Source: Microbotryum silenes-acaulis (lineage: Eukaryota > Basidiomycota > Microbotryomycetes > Microbotryales > Microbotryaceae). Taken from it: DNA of 64,000 bases. Where the stretch lies: contig QPFY01000013.1 in assembly GCA_003665825.1 (NCBI GenBank), positions 806,001 through 870,000 of the forward strand. The letters are read 5' to 3'. Positions 59,120-64,000 of this stretch are shown piece after piece. The position numbers were made by a program, and so were the translations under genes. Below the pieces are notes generated by a model. That model was given only the letters and a program-made list of their open reading frames with translations, did no database searches and was not told the origin of the DNA. Within the stretch, counting starts at the first letter, position 1, and the number at the start of each line of letters is the position of its first letter.

Positions 59120-62100
59120 TCACTCTACGTCAAACTGTGCTATCAGTGCTGCACCCGCCGAAGGTTCGACTTCGGTTCCTATTCAAGCGTAGAGACGAAC
59201 ATAAAAGTCAGTTATCAAAATAGTCGACGTCGGAATCGCACCATGACGTACCATCGCGAGAAATTTTCACTTCGCGGTTACCATTGAACTCGTTGCGGAT
59301 GTGCTTGCATCGAGAGAATGGTAGCGTGGAGCTAGGATAGAAGAAAGAAGCAAAACGAGTGAGTACCACTTAGGATACTGCAGCGTACAATCGTTGCACC
59401 TACACTTCCAACCATTTGACGGAGAACGGTCGTCCCCAACCAAGGGAGTCTTCGTGCGACTCCGGCAGTGCCGCTTCGATAGTTTCGATCGGGGATGGAC
59501 TGATACGTAAGAGTCCGCCAATTTCAGTTTGCAAGTTCTTTTGGGAGCGATGCGAAACACCGAGACGCACCTAACTCCGAGCTTTCCCATTCGTTCACTC
59601 TTCTCCAGCGGACTGATGACCATATCCTTCCTTCGTACCCCATCCGCACCCAACGTACTCGGTGCATCACTTCCACCCAAGAGTTGTTGAGTCAATACGG
59701 CTCGGTGGGTCCTCACTGGGGCACTTTGCGCTTTGACTTCCGTATTAGGTTCAGCTTCGTCATCGATGACCAAGCGAGGAAGACGAAGTTGGTTCGGGTC
59801 GAGTGTGGTCGAACCAACAACGAACGCTTCTTTCGTCTCGGGAGCAAGGGTAGCAGGAGCCGATTCTGATGTGGGCCCTCCGGCAGGAGTAAGAGATAAA
59901 GGAGATCTGTCAAGCCATCGGTTCTCTGAAGGTGAGAACAAAATGGGCAACGTCTTGGAGCTGACGCCGTTCGAAGTTTCGGCCGCAGGCGATTGGGAGC
60001 CATTTGCCGCCTCCTCTACTTCCTCCTTCTCTTCGGGGGGGTCATCATTGTCCTCTTTTTCCTCAAGAATCGCCGAGGACCGAGGCATCATACTAGCATG
60101 GCTTCCTTTCGAAGCATTCGAGTTCAACGAGTCCTTCAAATTCGACGAATCGAGGGACGAATCTTGCGAGTCTTTCGAGTTCGGTGAAGGTTCACGAGAC
60201 GACCACGACACATGCTTCTTGGGATCGTTGGAGATACCTGACGTCATCCGTGCACTAAAATATCGAAAGGCTGGGTCAGTACAGCCATTTGACCTCATTC
60301 GAAGGAGTACCTGCAGCACGTACTATCCAAAGAAGCATCCGCTTTTATTGGCACTGAAGATCAAGAAGACGTCCGTCGCCGTATTGAACGCTTGGTGAAG
60401 GATGGGCTACAGTGACGAAATATAGTTGTATTAGTTGAAGTTTGATGTGAGGAGATGGTTTCTCGGGAGATCTACCTCGTTATGACTCTGGGTGGCCCAC
60501 AAGCCTCGTTCGACCGAAAGATGAAGATCATTCTCGTTGTGCGACTGCGCAAAAATCAAAAGCGGGTCAGTGTCTCCTAGGAAAATCCGCCACCAGTCAG
60601 CCTTTCCTAAAACTGACCTTCAGGATAAAGTACCGCTTCTTGAAGTGCCGAGCGAGGTACGAACTACTCGTGCTTGTGCTCGAGATGGAATTTCCGCCGA
60701 CGCTGGAGATGGACGGGACGCGAGTTTCGCCGCTTGATCGTATTCTCCCATCCTCCTCCTCTTGCCGTGGCCTCGATGTGGTATCCCGAGCCGCATCGGC
60801 CGCTTCTTTGGCTGCTCTCGTTTCTTCGTGCTTTCGAGCTGCCACGAAAGCATGGTGCATGCCTCCGATGCGTTGTGCGCCTACACCACTTTTGGCGTCA
60901 TCTTCCTTTTTACGAACTCGGCAAACGAGGTTCTTGGCCCTTGGATCGTGAGGTCGCAAGAGGATGTCGTTCGAGACGGCGATCGCATGTTGTAGATGAA
61001 CGTCCGAGGCGTAGTTGACGAATGCGCAGTTCGACCGAGCGATCAAATGGATCGATTCGATTCCGTTCGAACGCAAGTCGACACCGCCTTCAACGACCGA
61101 AGCGTTCGATGAAGAGGACGGCCCGGAGGACGCGGGTGGAGGACGACCAGCGAAGAAGCGCCACAGTTCGGCGTGCGTTGCATCCGCCGGGACATTGCCC
61201 ACCCACAGTGCGTGAGGAGAATGGGCAGGTGGCTTGGGCATAGCTAATCCACCGTGTGCGCCAATTGGGTTCGTCATCGCGGCTGCAGGGGAACGACTCG
61301 AGTACTTGGTCTCGCGAGAATAGATGGCGTCGTGGAGCCTAGACTGAGCCAACTGGCCTCGAGCGACCTCGATAGGGGGTACGTAGACTTGGGGCTCGCC
61401 TGAAATGTAGGAGGAGGAATAGTCGGAAGCGTGTGGCTGTGCAGACTGCTGCTTGTATCCACCCGAGTATGACATGGTGGGGGATAACGGCCCAGACATA
61501 TTATGAGTGTGAAATGGACGATTAGGATGATGTTGCTGCATTTGGAAGTGTATTCGTTGTGGCTGCTGATGGTGGGGGCCGTAGCGCTGCGGTGCGAATT
61601 GCTGCTGGTGCGAATACTGCTGCTGCTGCGGATAATAGGGGTAACCCGGCACAGCTGAATACCCCGCCGTCGTGTAAGGTGAACCCGTCGATATCTCCAT
61701 GGAATGGTACGATCGATTATCGTGACCATAACTCGATCCATCCGAGAAGGTGTTGCTCGGTCGTCGATCACGTCCCGAATACTGCGGTTGCGAGAACATG
61801 CTCAAGCCCTCCGACATTGGAGACGTACGTTTGTTCGGATAAGCGTACGTCATGCCCGTGTAGTGCTCGCTGATGCTGTGGTGCCTATCCGACGAGCTCG
61901 GGTACATGAAAGGAGCAGAAGAAGTCGCGGGAGAGTACATCTGTCCGTGGCTCGTCATGACCGGCGAGGCGGTGCTGTACTGTGGCACGTATTGAACGTG
62001 GTACTGCTGCGGCGGAGGGTAACCCGGGGACCATGCCTGGCCTAATGGTTCCGGTCGATACTGACCCGACGAGTCGAGGACGTATGTCTGCTGGCCATTG

Positions 62101-63230
62101 GTGTAAATTTGAGGTGGGTGTTGTGACTCTGGCGACAGCGGTGGGTAGTGGCCGTATCCTTGCGGTGCAGCGTACGACATCATCTGAGGCGAGCTCGGCG
62201 ATACGAACGACCGACTTGTAGAAGCGTGGGGTCGCTCTGAATATCCGGAGTGCGGGTTTGCATACCGTTCGTCTTCCCTCATTCGCGAAACCGAGTAAAT
62301 GTGCGCGTTATGGGATGACGCAGATGATGGATACGTCGCTGTCGTCGCAGGACTGCTCTCCGAAAGATCAGACTGTCCTCGACACACGGGGTTGCTCGAC
62401 ATGGACGAGTCGTCTCCTGAGCCCGGGTGGCGCGAGGTGGTGGAGGTGTTTATCAGGAGGTTCTGCGATTTTGAAGTTTAGTGTCGTGAAGAGACGCCCC
62501 ATTGAATCGATGGATAGGTAACTCACTCTGGAAGAGGATGACCTGCCCGAGCCAGGGGTCGAGCGCGCGTCCGAAGCAGCCTGGCGTGTCGGAGAAGTTC
62601 GAAGCGAGATCGATTCGCCTTCTGCGGGGACGACGGGTGATTGCAAAGGAGGGTTAGCGTTCGTTTCGATATGCATTTAGAATTTTAGGTATTAGAGTTT
62701 TGATAAGCCAGGTATGCTACGATTCCCCTGCCGCTCTCACTCATTCGCGCGCCTGCAACAGGCGTTTGACGTCATTTCGGAATCGGGTTCGAGCCGACCA
62801 ACCGCTGTCCCCTACCCCCGGCCGTCCATCAGCGAACGAGCATATCGGACTCACTATGCTTGGTTCGATCCCTAGAGTTGGACCCAACTACTCCACTTCG
62901 CTGTTGTTTGGTATTTTGCTGTTGTAGATGCCCTCTTGCCCTCTCGCCCAGTGGAGACTGTCGTTTTCCCTCGCCACTCAGGCCCGTCGGACTTGTTCCG
63001 CTCGTCGGCGCGATCTCGTGGGCTGTCGCGATGGTGGTGGTGCCAGTGGTTGCTGCCTTGTCAGCCGGCGAATGACGTACTGGAGTAGGTGTAGAGCTCG
63101 TTTTGGGCGGAGTGGTGGAAACGACTTGACTTGAAGGTCGTGGTGGATCAGATTTCGAAGGTGCTCGAGCAGTGATGATCCCTGTTGAATTCGTCGAATC
63201 GACCTGAAGGGCCGGTTCGGTGCCCGTCAT
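59120..63230 (-). CDS. RRM-YTH m6A-reader-like protein with YTH domain split by a long insertion
   Basis: Probable reader of N6-methyladenosine in RNA. The long Gln/Tyr/Pro/Ser-rich N-terminus is prion-like (PQQQQYSHQQQFAPQ). The RRM follows: ALWVGNVPADATHAELWRFF and SNCAFVNYASDVHLQHAIAV (about 61160-60990). YTH part 1: HFKKRYFILK, then SHNENDLHLSVERGLWATQS, ILHQAFNTATDVFLIFSANK and SGCFFGYARMTSGIS. After about 200 low-complexity residues, YTH part 2 is GWGRPFSVKWLEV, TLPFSRCKHIRNEFNGNREV and KISRDGTEVEPSAGAALIAQ. The cage Trp residues of GLWATQ and KWLEV are kept. The last three small exons end at 59120 with all phases matching. The 5' end was set at MTGTEPALQ (63230), linked by A|AA phase to KGESISLR. 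62402 is the fallback start. Confidence 0.85.
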
Positions 63231-64000
63231 GAGTTTCGTTCGATTCGGTACTTGCTGCGCCTTCAAAAGTGATTCAACGAAAGGGTCGAGAGGGAGAAAG
63301 AGGGGGGGGGGGGGGATTGGATGAAGGTGTCGTCGAAGGGAGAAAAAAATATTAGGTAAGGTAAGTTATAGTCGTAGGTACAACATACGAAATCAGAAGA
63401 CACTGCCACAATCCGGGGTCGAAGCAGAGGGGGATGATGAAGAAGCAAATAGAAGGCGCGTCCGACGGGATCAGGAATTCTTGTCGCGATTCAGGCGGTC
63501 CCTACGCAAATAATTCAAAATGCGCATCCCCGAGCTCGATCGTCTTTGAATTCAGGAAACCTCGAGCAATTCGGTTTACTGTCGTTTTGCTTTGTTAAGC
63601 GCGTCTTATCTGCGGCACCTATTTGCGATCGGCGAGCTGCAGGCGCCTGCCTCCATTGACCGACGTCAATCAATTCGAAGCGGCGGCGCCCGCTGGCTTT
63701 CGGAGAAGGCTCGATGACGTATAGTGATCGCTCTGCTCGGACAGCTTTGGCAAGTCGGTTCGTTTACTTGTGGTCATTTTTGACGCGGTCCAGCCATTCG
63801 GCACCCAAAGAACATCTTAACCGCCTACAGAAGACCCCAACCAGTGTATGCTCTGAGATGGAAGCCTCCCCTGCGTTGTCTAGGACAGTTACCTGACGAA
63901 GAGGATGCTTAATCGAGTTTTGGACCAGGGCCGCCGCTGAATTCCGTGCAAGCCGCTGCACGTGACTTTGCTTCAACCCTCCCAGTCAGACAATAGCCCA
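63231..64000. other. Upstream region, no supported gene
   Basis: Should contain the 5' UTR and promoter of the YTH gene. A G-run (63303-63315) sits close to the chosen start. Short frames near 63714-63976 on both strands show no recognisable protein. Confidence 0.5.

Noticed and set aside
60597..62402. RRM protein as a gene separate from the downstream YTH-half protein
   Set aside because: Small exons between them (SHNENDL, AFNTATDVF) complete a YTH domain with consistent phases.
63714..63976. Overlapping short frames on both strands near the window end
   Set aside because: No conserved features, no splice context, and equal support on both strands.

Overview
The window is nuclear DNA of a filamentous-type or yeast-like fungus, most likely a basidiomycete of the Pucciniomycotina (red-yeast relatives). 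The organism call is inference from gene content and style: moderately GC-rich, intron-dense genes with short GT-AG introns, a FunK1 kinase, Mit_KHE1, an Ivy1-like protein, a tricalbin and a C-terminal-CAAX Rsr1. Most exon maps below were rebuilt by hand from splice sites and reading-frame phase, so individual boundaries can be off even where the gene call is firm.

Layout: 1-11.6 kb holds three minus-strand genes: the 5' part of ERV46 (cut by the window start), a type II membrane fucosyltransferase-like glycosyltransferase, and a large Ulp2-type SUMO protease. 11.6-16 kb is the accessory part: a decayed F-box-like relic, a tRNA-like gene with a strange anticodon loop, and a 1.44 kb almost perfect palindrome with 679-bp arms. 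16-33 kb returns to dense housekeeping genes: Mit_KHE1, a coiled-coil protein, a LYR-motif protein, an MFS transporter, two unrecognised proteins, SDE2, COX13, TRAP-alpha/Irc22 and TFIIIC subunit 6. TFIIIC subunit 6 shares a 165-bp divergent promoter with thymidylate synthase (34-35 kb). 35-42 kb is gene-poor: an F-box gene, a FunK1 kinase, short tandem repeats, a 22-G run and a GCGC-rich spacer. 42-63 kb is dense again: ZNF830-like, RSR1, U2AF large subunit, a stand-alone Nup96, an Ivy1-like protein, a tricalbin and an RRM-YTH protein. The last 0.8 kb shows no supported gene.

Functional themes are mixed, as is usual for fungal chromosomes. Four RNA-processing or RNA-reading proteins (SDE2, ZNF830, U2AF large subunit, YTH) and several ER or membrane-contact proteins (Erv46, TRAP-alpha, tricalbin, Ivy1-like) lie in one window, with no sign of an operon or a biosynthetic cluster. 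Several pairs are divergent and share short promoters (COX13/TRAP-alpha, TFIIIC6/thymidylate synthase, ZNF830/RSR1, U2AF/NUP96, Ivy1-like/tricalbin).

The most notable points are the young palindrome, a Nup96 whose start codon sits where the Nup98-Nup96 self-cleavage site lies in other eukaryotes, catalytic or reading domains split by long insertions (Ulp2, YTH), inferred micro-exons of 5, 11 and 13 nt, and the odd tRNA.
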